Below are positions 18,344 to 26,604 of a DNA stretch of 64,000 nucleotides, in pieces. This stretch comes from Mucilaginibacter oryzae. GTDB taxonomy: Bacteria > Bacteroidota > Bacteroidia > Sphingobacteriales > Sphingobacteriaceae. The notes beneath the pieces are model-generated. The model was not told the DNA's origin. It worked only from the letters and a program-made list of their open reading frames with translations, and searched no databases. Positions within the stretch are counted from its first letter, which is position 1. Each line of letters opens with the position of its first letter. The stretch covers positions 116,430-180,429 of the forward strand of contig NZ_QGHA01000005.1 of assembly GCF_003148845.1 (NCBI RefSeq), read 5' to 3'. A program made the translations under genes and the position numbers.

Positions 18344-21300
18344 TTATAAGCCTACGTTAACACCTATTAATATTACGCGGGCCTGCGGATATAAGCCCAG
18401 ATCAACACCGTTTTGATTGATACCCACTTCCGGGTCAAGACCGCTGTATTTGGTAAATGTTGCCAGGTTTAGGGCATTTGCAAAAACACGGGCACTACGT
18501 ACGCCGATTTTTGTCATCAGGGCTTTTGGCAAAGTATAACCGAGGGTTACGTTTTTAATACGCATGTATGCGCCGTTCTCCACATAAAAATCAGACACGT
18601 TACCAAAGTTACCGTTGGCATCACTTGCCGATAAACGCGGAATATTGGTGTTGGTATGCGTTGGCGACCATGCGTTTTTAGCATCGGCCAGCAGGTTGTA
18701 GTTCTGGATAGAGGCGTTCAGGCCGGTATATTTAACCGCGTTGAAAAGCTTATTACCGGTAACGCCCTGCAAAAACACGCTCAGATCAAACGGGCCATAG
18801 TTAAAGTTGGCCGTAAAACCATAGCTGATTTTAGGAAATGGTGTACCTAAATAAGTTTTATCAGCTTCTGTTATTTTACCATCGCCATTCAGGTCCTGAA
18901 ATTTGATATCGCCCGGTTTGGCGTTTGGCTGGATCAAGGCTCCCGATGGACCCTTGTAATTATTCACCTCATCCTGCGATTGGAATAAACCGGCAGTTTT
19001 GTATCCGAAAAAAGAATACAGTGAGTAACCTTGTTTTAACCAAACGGGCACCAGGTTATCCCTCACAGTTGGGTTAGATAATATGGTTTGCTGCCCTGGT
19101 AGGATGTCATCAATTTTATTTTTGATATACGAGCCGTTCGCGGTTAAATTGTAATGCAGCTCGCCTACACTGCCCTGGTATTTTACCGAAAGCTCGATAC
19201 CTTTATTCTGGATTTTACCGCCATTTACAAATGGTGGATTTGATACGCCATAAACAGCTGCTACCGGCGGCTGGAACAGGAAACGGGTGTTTGTTTTTTG
19301 AAAAACATCGGCGGTAACATTGATCTGCCCGTTCATCAAACCTAAATCAAAACCGATATCTGTTTGAGTCGCCTTTTCCCACTTAAGGTTAAGGTTGGCC
19401 AAACCATCAACAGCCGAACCGGTAATGCCAGCAGCCGGACTACCTAAATACCCTGCAGTTTTAGTTAATGATACCGAAGTAGGGAAACTTGGCAAACCGG
19501 CAAGGTTACCCGACTGACCGTAGCTTGCCCTCAACTTAGCAAAAGATACCAAAGCATCTGTAGGAAAAAATGACTCCTTGCTAATTAACCAACCTGCCGA
19601 CACACCAGGATAAACCTCCGCGCGGTTCTTACTTGTTAACAACGATGTAGCATCGCGGCGGATAATACCGTTGATGAAATATTTACCGGCGTAATCATAA
19701 CCGATCCTTCCTAAATACGAAATCAGGGCCGACTCGTTTTTGTTGCCTTGCAAAGGAACACCTGTTGGATTAAGGGTACCGTTAATGATGTAGCGGTAAG
19801 CAGGGTCTTCACTTAAGTAATTATCTGTATTTACACTAAAAAACTCCTGTGTATCGTTTTGATAGGTATAACCGGCCAAAGCGGTTACGTGGTGGTTACC
19901 AAAAGTACGGTCGTAGTTTAAAGTTTGCTCGGCAAGAATGGTACGGGCGTTAAACTGCTCCTGGAAAAGGAAGTTATCAAAAAACTTTTTGCCTGGCTCC
20001 AGCACTCTCGTGCTGAAGTTTTTGATGGTTTCGAGATTTTTGGTTATGCCAAGGTTCGAGCGAAATTTCAGGCCTTTGATCAGGTTAACCTCCACATATG
20101 GATTGATATTGAAACTATTTACAGCATCGCTGTTATCTAAACGTTTTAAGTAAGCAACAGGGTTAATTACGTCGCCATATGAACCGGCGTATTGTGCAGG
20201 CACACCACCAAAGCTACCATCAGCATTATAAATAGATGCGTTAGGCGGATAAAAGATGGCCGACAAAATAGCACCGGTATAAGCGCTGGTAGTATTTGCA
20301 CCCTGACCGTTATTGTACGAGTACGACATACTTTCGCCAATCTTCAACCAGTTATTGATCTGATGATCAGAGTTTACACGGAAATTATAACGAATAGCAT
20401 TGGTATTTAACAGGATAGCATCGTTTTTACGATAGCCGCCTGAAACATAAAAATGCGATTTTTCCGTACCTCCGCTAATGTTAAGGTTATAATCCTGTAA
20501 ATAACCGGTTCTGAAAAGCGCGTCGGTCCAGTTGGTACGGGTTATGCGCGAATCCGGGTTTACCGTAGCATCAAAAGCAGGGAGACGCGTTTTTCCGGCG
20601 TTATCATAAGCGGTATTGATGGCATCGGCGTAATCAGCAGCATTTAAAGCCTGTAGTATTTTCAGCGCGTTTTGTACACCGCCTTTAGCTGTGATCTCTA
20701 AATTGGTTTTACCTTCTTTACCACGTTTGGTGGTAATTAATATTACGCCGCCCGCAGCCTTGGCGCCGTAGATAGCAGCATACGAATCTTTCAAAACGTC
20801 GATCGATTCAATATCAGCTGGATCTATCGGGCCGCCATTGTAAATGGTTCCGTCAACAACCATCAGCGGGCCTTCGTTATTGAACGAGCTTTGACCACGC
20901 AGCCTGATGCTCGGCCCCGAAGTTGGGTCGCCGCCTTCGTTCAATACGGTTACACCGGCAATCTGCCCCTGTAGCATCTCGGTAACTGATCCTACCGAGC
21001 GGTCTTTAACATTGCTTACTTTTAAGGAACCAACAGCACCTGTTACGTCCGATTTTTTTTGTGTACCGTAACCCACCACTACTACGGCGTTCAAACCGGT
21101 AACATCCGCATCTAAAGTAACGTTAAGCGGCGATTGATTGGCAGTAACTTCCTGGCTTCTATAACCTATAAAGGTAAAAACCAGCACCTCTCCTTTTTCA
21201 ACTGTAATTTTGTAGTTACCATTTACATCAGTTGAGGTTGCAGCCGATGAAGTTTTGCTGCGCACAGCCACACCTGCCAGGGGGCCGTCCTTATCGCTTA

Positions 21301-21697
21301 CAGTACCGGTTATGGTTATCCTATCGGCAACGCGAACGGGCTTTTTACGCGAGATAATGATAGTGCCATACTTTTCGCGGTACTCCAACTGTGTATTGGC
21401 AGTCAGGGCGTTTAAAACATCCTTTAAAGGCTTGTTGATGAACGAATTGGCTTTAACTTTTACTGCCGCTACATCATCCATTTTGTAGTTAAAAGCTACG
21501 CTGTTGGCAGCTTTTTTTAACTTTTCGAGCGATGCATCCATGGTTTCGTCGGCAAATTTTACCGTAACCGGCTGATCGATCACCGAGGTGCTACGCTCTG
21601 CTTTGGCATGTACAGGCCACGATATGGCCAAACTGGTTAACAGCAATAAAATTGCCGTTGTTAAACTTCTTGAAATCCGGGTTAAAGATTTTTCCAT
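18344..21697 (-). CDS. SusC/RagA TonB-dependent receptor with N-terminal STN signalling domain
   Basis: The 1117-residue receptor has a signal peptide (WPVHAKA). A secretin/TonB short N-terminal (STN) domain follows at about 45-115 (VTVKFADETMDASLEKLKKA in slightly shifted form), then a carboxypeptidase-like domain (ITITGTVSDKDGPLAGV), a plug (VVVVGYGTQKKSDVTGAV, IDVLKDSYAAIYGAKAAGGV) and a barrel. STN domains touch the periplasmic part of FecR anti-sigma factors when ligand binds. The FecR and ECF sigma genes are directly upstream on the same strand, which strongly supports ligand-induced autoregulation of this locus. The start ATG at 21697 is supported by the signal peptide. Confidence 0.95.
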   Translation of the reverse strand: MEKSLTRISRSLTTAILLLLTSLAISWPVHAKAERSTSVIDQPVTVKFADETMDASLEKLKKAANSVAFNYKMDDVAAVKVKANSFINKPLKDVLNALTANTQLEYREKYGTIIISRKKPVRVADRITITGTVSDKDGPLAGVAVRSKTSSAATSTDVNGNYKITVEKGEVLVFTFIGYRSQEVTANQSPLNVTLDADVTGLNAVVVVGYGTQKKSDVTGAVGSLKVSNVKDRSVGSVTEMLQGQIAGVTVLNEGGDPTSGPSIRLRGQSSFNNEGPLMVVDGTIYNGGPIDPADIESIDVLKDSYAAIYGAKAAGGVILITTKRGKEGKTNLEITAKGGVQNALKILQALNAADYADAINTAYDNAGKTRLPAFDATVNPDSRITRTNWTDALFRTGYLQDYNLNISGGTEKSHFYVSGGYRKNDAILLNTNAIRYNFRVNSDHQINNWLKIGESMSYSYNNGQGANTTSAYTGAILSAIFYPPNASIYNADGSFGGVPAQYAGSYGDVINPVAYLKRLDNSDAVNSFNINPYVEVNLIKGLKFRSNLGITKNLETIKNFSTRVLEPGKKFFDNFLFQEQFNARTILAEQTLNYDRTFGNHHVTALAGYTYQNDTQEFFSVNTDNYLSEDPAYRYIINGTLNPTGVPLQGNKNESALISYLGRIGYDYAGKYFINGIIRRDATSLLTSKNRAEVYPGVSAGWLISKESFFPTDALVSFAKLRASYGQSGNLAGLPSFPTSVSLTKTAGYLGSPAAGITGSAVDGLANLNLKWEKATQTDIGFDLGLMNGQINVTADVFQKTNTRFLFQPPVAAVYGVSNPPFVNGGKIQNKGIELSVKYQGSVGELHYNLTANGSYIKNKIDDILPGQQTILSNPTVRDNLVPVWLKQGYSLYSFFGYKTAGLFQSQDEVNNYKGPSGALIQPNAKPGDIKFQDLNGDGKITEADKTYLGTPFPKISYGFTANFNYGPFDLSVFLQGVTGNKLFNAVKYTGLNASIQNYNLLADAKNAWSPTHTNTNIPRLSASDANGNFGNVSDFYVENGAYMRIKNVTLGYTLPKALMTKIGVRSARVFANALNLATFTKYSGLDPEVGINQNGVDLGLYPQARVILIGVNVGL

Positions 21698-21808
21698 ACA
21701 TTTGTTTTTAAAGTGATCAGTAACTGCCTGTTGGCTTTTAGTTTTGGCAGCTACATTTACATTAGCCAGTGCCTGTTCGTACCAGGCATTGGTTTCTCTT
21801 TGATATTG

Positions 21809-22747
21809 TTATTTAATATTTACCGTATCTCCTGTAAGCTTGTACTTCCGGCCATCAATCAATTGCAGTATATCAAGCACCTGCTTAATGTTCAGCTTGT
21901 TCGAAAACCTTACCGAATACCGTTGCTTGTTAAGCTTTTTACTGGTATAGTTAAATGTTACGCTGTAGCGGTTTTGCAGGTAAACAGCTATCTCGTTAAA
22001 TGAAACACTATCCAAAATCAATTCATCATGCATCCAGCTCAATGAATGATCGCCGCTGATTTGCTGCCGTGTAAAGCTTTGATCCTGTTTATTATAAGTA
22101 AGTTGTTGTTGAGGGGTATAAAAGCCGAAGGTGCGCTTTGGACTGTGTATTTCAACTTTACCGCTGTTTACAAACACCTGGATATTGGGCAGCTCTTTAT
22201 AAAATTTGATATTAAATGATGTACCCAGCACCTGGGTGGTAACCTGCGCGGTGTGTACCAAAAACGGCTTTTTAACATCGTGCTTTACATCAAAAAAGGC
22301 TTCGCCGCCAAGCAGCGTTACTTCTCTTTTTGAAGCGCTGAAAGTAACCGGGAATTTAATGGCCGTGCCCGCGTTTAACTGCACCATTGTACTATCCGGC
22401 AGCATGATCTGTTTCATACTGCCCCTGGGGGCGGTTATGGTTTGATAAGCAAGCGCCTCGGTTTTGCGGCGCGATAGCCTGGTGTAAAACAATCCGGCGC
22501 AAACGGCTACCAAAACGGCGGCGGCAACTTTCAGCCAGGCGGTATTTAACCTGCGTACTGTTCCTTTATTAATGGTTTGACTTTCTATCCTGTCCCAAAG
22601 TGGTTGTTTAAGATGTTGGGTATCACCGCCGGGTTCAGCCTCCGTGTCGAGTTGCTGCAATACGTGCTGCAGTAATTGCAGTTCCTCATCGGTGCATTTA
22701 CCGGCGTTGAACTTATCGAGTAGTTTTTTTATTTCCTGTTGATTCAC
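21809..22747 (-). CDS. FecR-family anti-sigma factor
   Basis: The 312-residue protein has a cytoplasmic N-terminal region that would hold the sigma factor, a single membrane helix (AWLKVAAAVLVAVCAGLFYT, about 88-107), a periplasmic FecR domain (ITAPRGSMKQIMLPDSTMVQ, EAFFDVKHDVKKPFLVHT) and a C-terminal STN-like/DUF4974 domain (SVSFNEIAVYLQNRYSVTF). It passes the ligand-bound signal from the STN-type SusC to the sigma factor encoded just upstream. The start codon is GTG (AGGTGAATCAA). The gap to SusC is 111 bases. Confidence 0.93.
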   Translation of the reverse strand: MNQQEIKKLLDKFNAGKCTDEELQLLQHVLQQLDTEAEPGGDTQHLKQPLWDRIESQTINKGTVRRLNTAWLKVAAAVLVAVCAGLFYTRLSRRKTEALAYQTITAPRGSMKQIMLPDSTMVQLNAGTAIKFPVTFSASKREVTLLGGEAFFDVKHDVKKPFLVHTAQVTTQVLGTSFNIKFYKELPNIQVFVNSGKVEIHSPKRTFGFYTPQQQLTYNKQDQSFTRQQISGDHSLSWMHDELILDSVSFNEIAVYLQNRYSVTFNYTSKKLNKQRYSVRFSNKLNIKQVLDILQLIDGRKYKLTGDTVNIK

Positions 22748-22794
22748 CTAATATGGCCTTATATCAAACAAGTGACAGGAAACGGGCAGGTGTA

Positions 22795-23403
22795 CTATAA
22801 CTTTTTTAAAAAAATAATCAGCAGTAAAAAACGCCCGTAATTATCAAAGGGGATCACGTCGTAATAGCGCTGAACTGATTTCTTTAATCTGCCGAGGGCA
22901 TTGCTGATCTGGTTGCGTACAGTTTGGTGCGATAAACCTAAAAACTCGGCAATTTGCGGACCGGTCATGTCATGCTCGCGGCTGCACAAATAAACCTCGC
23001 GCATTTTTTCGGGCATGTCCGCTATCTCCCGGTTAATCAGTACACGCAACTCTGCAAGGGATAATTTCTGATCGGTGGTATGTTCGTAAGTTTCGGGCAG
23101 CGAGGCGATATCTTCTACCGGGCGGGGTTTTGTGCTCTGTTTTTTATACCACTTAAAACTCATGTAATTTATAGAAACCATGAGGTAGGCCTCGAGCGAG
23201 CCGTTCACCTGGATGGTAGAGCGATTTTTCCAGATAGACAGGAACAGTTCCTGTACCATATCCATAGCCTCATCCTCGTTTTGGGTCTTCTTTATAGCAA
23301 ATGATAAAAGCTTATCCGAGTAGCGCTCATATATTTCCCTGAACGCCCCATCGTCACCGCTTTGCAGTTGGAGTAAAAGTTGCGTGTCCGGGTATTGCTT
23401 CAC
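22795..23403 (-). CDS. ECF-type RNA polymerase sigma factor
   Basis: The 202-residue protein has sigma region 2 (DEAMDMVQELFLSIWKNRST) and region 4 (MTGPQIAEFLGLSHQTVRNQ) and lacks regions 1 and 3, as in extracytoplasmic-function sigma factors of the Bacteroidota SusC/FecR systems. It starts with GTG at 23403 (GTGAAGCAATACCC). The gene leads the sigma-FecR-SusC-SusD series, with gaps of 47, 111 and 36 bases, and is presumed to drive transcription of its receptor genes once FecR releases or activates it. The C-terminus IIFLKKL is short and hydrophobic, which is common in this group. Confidence 0.94.
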   Translation of the reverse strand: MKQYPDTQLLLQLQSGDDGAFREIYERYSDKLLSFAIKKTQNEDEAMDMVQELFLSIWKNRSTIQVNGSLEAYLMVSINYMSFKWYKKQSTKPRPVEDIASLPETYEHTTDQKLSLAELRVLINREIADMPEKMREVYLCSREHDMTGPQIAEFLGLSHQTVRNQISNALGRLKKSVQRYYDVIPFDNYGRFLLLIIFLKKL

Positions 23404-23493
23404 AGGGGTATTTTTACAGCGACAAAGTAAGGGTACAAATGTTAAGCTAAATTTAAGGATATATTAATGCTTTAGAAAATACCCGGAACAAAA

Positions 23494-23521
23494 AATGCTA
23501 CCGGTTAAGCCCGGCAGCATT
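23494..23521 (-). terminator. Terminator of the DUF1080/cytochrome operon
   Basis: AATGCTACCGG (23494-23504) pairs with CCGGCAGCATT (23511-23521), with one mismatch and a 6-base loop. On the minus strand the stem is followed by a T-run (TTTTTTG). It separates the DUF1080 operon from the sigma-factor gene. Confidence 0.75.
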
Positions 23522-23577
23522 AATTTCATTTACATAATGGTGTGAATTGTATTTGTCGCCTAACTCCCTTTCGTCCG

Positions 23578-23790
23578 CTCAGGGTCTCTCTAAGAGGACA
23601 CTGAGATATTACCATTTAATTTGATAAAAATTCGTTTTGTATAGGTAATGCGTTAATTTTCGGCCCCTCAGGGTCTCTCTAAGAGGACCCTGAGATATTA
23701 CCATTTAATTGGATAAAAATTCGTTTTTAGTTAATGTGTTAATTTAACCGATGCTTTGCCCTCAGGGTCCTCTTCGAGAAACCCTGGGGA
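23578..23790. repeat. Three CTCAGGG...CCCTGAG hairpins in a repeated context
   Basis: Near-palindromes of about 28 bases begin at 23578, 23667 and 23761, each with arms of the type CTCAGGGTC/GACCCTGAG. The first two are embedded in an approximately 89-base direct repeat that also shares ATATTACCATTTAATTTGAT and AAAATTCGTTTT. The third has its central loop in the opposite orientation. They fill the 419-base gap before the sigma gene, which otherwise holds only the terminator at 23494-23521. Confidence 0.8.
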
Positions 23791-23822
23791 ACCGGAAGCT
23801 AAACACCAGAAACGAGAGAAGT

Positions 23823-24599
23823 TTATTTCCCCAACTCTCTCACCCAAATATTCCGGTAACTGATCGGCTCGCTTTTATCACCGTGCGCCTGCAGTTTAAT
23901 AGGCGAAGCGCCATGTTTGCGATATTCGGGCTTGCCGATGTAAGGGGTATCCCCTATCAATGAAGTATTATTTTGAACCAGCACCCCGTTGTGAAGCACC
24001 GTAGCACGGGCGGCAGATTTTAAGGAACCATCCTCGTTAAACCGCGGAGCCGTCCAGATCACATCATAAGTTTGCCATTCGCCGGGTTTGCGGCAGGCGT
24101 TGGCCAGCGGAATGGCCTGTTTATATAAACTGCCTACCTGCCCGTTTACATAAGTTTTATTGTTGTAGTTATCTAACACCTGCAATTCGTAACCACCGGC
24201 TCCCCATGGCAGCGCGGCCAGGAAAATCCCGCTATTGCCCCGCGCCTGTCCGCTGCCGGTAATATTTGAAGGGATGCGGTACTCGATATGCAACTGAAAA
24301 TCCATAAAACGGCGTTTGGTTTGAATATCACCCGCGGTTTTATCAACAGTGATGACTTGGTCATCAACCTTCCATTTATGACTGGAGGTACTATCGTTGG
24401 TAGCCACCCATTCGTCCAGGTTTTTACCATCAAATAAAATAATTGCATCCGAGGGGGCATCGCCCAACGCTTTTCCCGGCGTAACCACAGCAGGCACCGG
24501 CGACCAGATTTCGGTATCCTCGGGTTTGGCGGTTTGTTGCGCTAAGGTTGTTAAAGAACTGCCGGCCAGTAATGCGGCCAAAATAAGTTTGCGTTTCAT
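23823..24599 (-). CDS. DUF1080 (3-keto-disaccharide hydrolase-like) secreted protein
   Basis: The 258-residue protein has a signal peptide ending near TLAQQ and one concanavalin-like DUF1080 domain (IILFDGKNLDEWV, then FQLHIEYRIPSN, GNSGIFLAALPWGAGGYELQ and YRNIWVRELGK at the end). DUF1080 proteins act in some Bacteroidota as 3-keto-glycoside hydrolases. Here it is the last gene of a three-gene minus-strand operon, 31 bases after the cytochrome c-tailed protein. The operon might pair sugar oxidation with cleavage of the keto-sugar; that combination is inferred. Confidence 0.9.
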   Translation of the reverse strand: MKRKLILAALLAGSSLTTLAQQTAKPEDTEIWSPVPAVVTPGKALGDAPSDAIILFDGKNLDEWVATNDSTSSHKWKVDDQVITVDKTAGDIQTKRRFMDFQLHIEYRIPSNITGSGQARGNSGIFLAALPWGAGGYELQVLDNYNNKTYVNGQVGSLYKQAIPLANACRKPGEWQTYDVIWTAPRFNEDGSLKSAARATVLHNGVLVQNNTSLIGDTPYIGKPEYRKHGASPIKLQAHGDKSEPISYRNIWVRELGK

Positions 24600-24630
24600 T
24601 GTTCAAATTTAAATCAGGGTAAAACTTTGT

Positions 24631-26592
24631 TTATTTAGCCAGCGATTTGATCCATAAGGCAATTTTACGGGCTTCTTCCTTAGGCACCTGCGGCATTGGC
24701 GGCATAGGTGTTGAATAATCCGGCCAGTGCTCGGGCTTGGGGTTATGAATCAGCTGCACCAATTCGTTTACGCTGTATTTCCGTTTGGCCACATCAACAT
24801 AAGCCGGACCAACCTGTCTTTTTGTTGCGTTATGGCACGAGAGGCAGGTATTTTTCAGTAATAAGGGTTGCACCTCGGCGTAAGTTGGGATGGCGTTAGG
24901 CGCCACAGCTTTAGCAGGAACAACTTTTTTTCCTGGCACAGCTTTCTTCACCGCTGTAGTTGCCGCGGTTTTGGCCGAATTAAAGGTACTCACCTCACTC
25001 ATGGAAAGTTTTTGCCCTTCGGGGATATTGTTTAAAGTGTAGTAAGCCGTTGGATGTACCAGGTTAAAATAATTTTCCTTATCGCGGATAGCGCCAAGGG
25101 TAATGGTATGGATGTAATAACGGCGGAGATTATTAACTATCAGCCTCGCTTTTAAACCATCTGCAGATAATTTTACACCGGTAATCGGGCATTTTTCGGT
25201 ATTAACCGGCGGGCTCCCGTAAACGCCATGATATTTGTAGATATAACTCTCTATCGAGTACGAAGCGAGATCTTCGGCAACCTTTTTATCAACCGGTTTG
25301 GTAAATTCTATCTCAAAGCCATCGGGCATGGCGCGGATGGTGCGCATCTCGAATGGTACTTTATTATTCCATACCAAACGCTGCAGGCCCATAGTGGCCT
25401 CCCCGGCAGATCCCCATCCGCGGTTGGTTTCTCCGGCAGCTAACGATCCGTCGGGCAGCCAGGCCAGCCTTACAATACCCGATTGAAAACCGCTCCTGAA
25501 CGCCCAGGCAGCGCCCTGGTATTCGCCGTTTACTTTTTCCAGAAAAATCCTGTCTACCATGCTTTGCCCCTGGTCGCATACCAGCAATTGCCCTTCAAAC
25601 GGACCAAAAGCGCCCTCCGGAATTTTAACAATTTCGGAATTGGAGATGCCCAAAATACCGTGAGGCAACCAAACGGCAGGTAACTGTAATTCCGGAATTT
25701 CCTTTTTGGCTTCAAATTCGGTTTTAAACTTTTCGTTTACAATATCCTGCGGTTTTACCGGCTGACCGTCTTTATCAAACTCAATACGAGGGTTATTTTT
25801 GGCGAAGAACTGTTCGGAAGTTAGCTTTAGCGGCGAGTTGGGTAAGCCCGTCCAGACCAAACTTGACGGATGCCCCATAAAAGCCCCTTTTTTAACCGGC
25901 ATGATACTACCCGAGCCAACCCAATCGCCCTGGTTATCTGAATACCATAGTTCACCATCAATCATACTGATGCCGCAAGGCGAGCGGAAACCCGCCGCCC
26001 AGGGGGTAACGGTACCATCTTCCTTAATATTTAAAGCCCAGCCTCGCCATGGCACAAAGCTTTTGGGGTGCCACCAGTCATACGGAAAACCCAGATTAAG
26101 CGTAACGAAAAATGAACCATCGGGCGCTAATTTAGGCCCGAAGCTGTATTCGTGGTAATTACCGGATAACGGCCAGGCGTAAATGGTTTCAAAAACATCG
26201 GCCTTACCATCCATATTGGTATCAGCCAGTTTGGTAAGCTCGCCGCGCTGCACCACGTACAGGGCGCCGTCTTTCCAGGCAGCCCCTAATACTTCATGTA
26301 ACCCCGATGCAAATTTCCTGAAAAATGGATGCCGCCCGGTGGGGTTCTCGACCATAAAAATATCACCCCGCCGGGTGGTAACCGCAAGTGTGCCATTGGG
26401 TAAGGTGCATAAACCGCCTACCTCCAATATGGTACCTTCGGGAGCCGGTATTTTCATGATCTTAAAAAAATCGTCTTCTTTGGGCGATTCGGCCTGGGCA
26501 AATGTATTTTGGGTACCGCTCAACAGCGCGGCGGTTATCAGCGTAAATAAAAACGTGCCTTTTCTTACTATTTGTTTTACTATTGTATTCAT
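24631..26592 (-). CDS. Propeller-type sugar-dehydrogenase-like protein with C-terminal cytochrome c
   Basis: The 653-residue protein starts at ATG 26592; the longer TTG start 6 bases upstream is less likely. It has a signal peptide (NTFAQAE), a beta-propeller region of about 45-430 (GGLCTLPNGTLAVTTRRGDI, LAPDGSFFVTLNLGFPYDWW, WYSDNQGDWVG) and a C-terminal class I cytochrome c domain with heme motif CLSCH (583-587) and a probable distal Met in TPMPPMPQ. An Ala/Lys/Pro-rich linker precedes the heme domain. This resembles PVC-type membrane-bound dehydrogenase proteins. It should oxidise a substrate in the periplasm and pass electrons to the heme. Spacing is 12 bases from the upstream DUF1080-PA14 gene. 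The substrate is unknown. Confidence 0.85.
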   Translation of the reverse strand: MNTIVKQIVRKGTFLFTLITAALLSGTQNTFAQAESPKEDDFFKIMKIPAPEGTILEVGGLCTLPNGTLAVTTRRGDIFMVENPTGRHPFFRKFASGLHEVLGAAWKDGALYVVQRGELTKLADTNMDGKADVFETIYAWPLSGNYHEYSFGPKLAPDGSFFVTLNLGFPYDWWHPKSFVPWRGWALNIKEDGTVTPWAAGFRSPCGISMIDGELWYSDNQGDWVGSGSIMPVKKGAFMGHPSSLVWTGLPNSPLKLTSEQFFAKNNPRIEFDKDGQPVKPQDIVNEKFKTEFEAKKEIPELQLPAVWLPHGILGISNSEIVKIPEGAFGPFEGQLLVCDQGQSMVDRIFLEKVNGEYQGAAWAFRSGFQSGIVRLAWLPDGSLAAGETNRGWGSAGEATMGLQRLVWNNKVPFEMRTIRAMPDGFEIEFTKPVDKKVAEDLASYSIESYIYKYHGVYGSPPVNTEKCPITGVKLSADGLKARLIVNNLRRYYIHTITLGAIRDKENYFNLVHPTAYYTLNNIPEGQKLSMSEVSTFNSAKTAATTAVKKAVPGKKVVPAKAVAPNAIPTYAEVQPLLLKNTCLSCHNATKRQVGPAYVDVAKRKYSVNELVQLIHNPKPEHWPDYSTPMPPMPQVPKEEARKIALWIKSLAK

Positions 26593-26604
26593 AACCAAGG
26601 CAGC

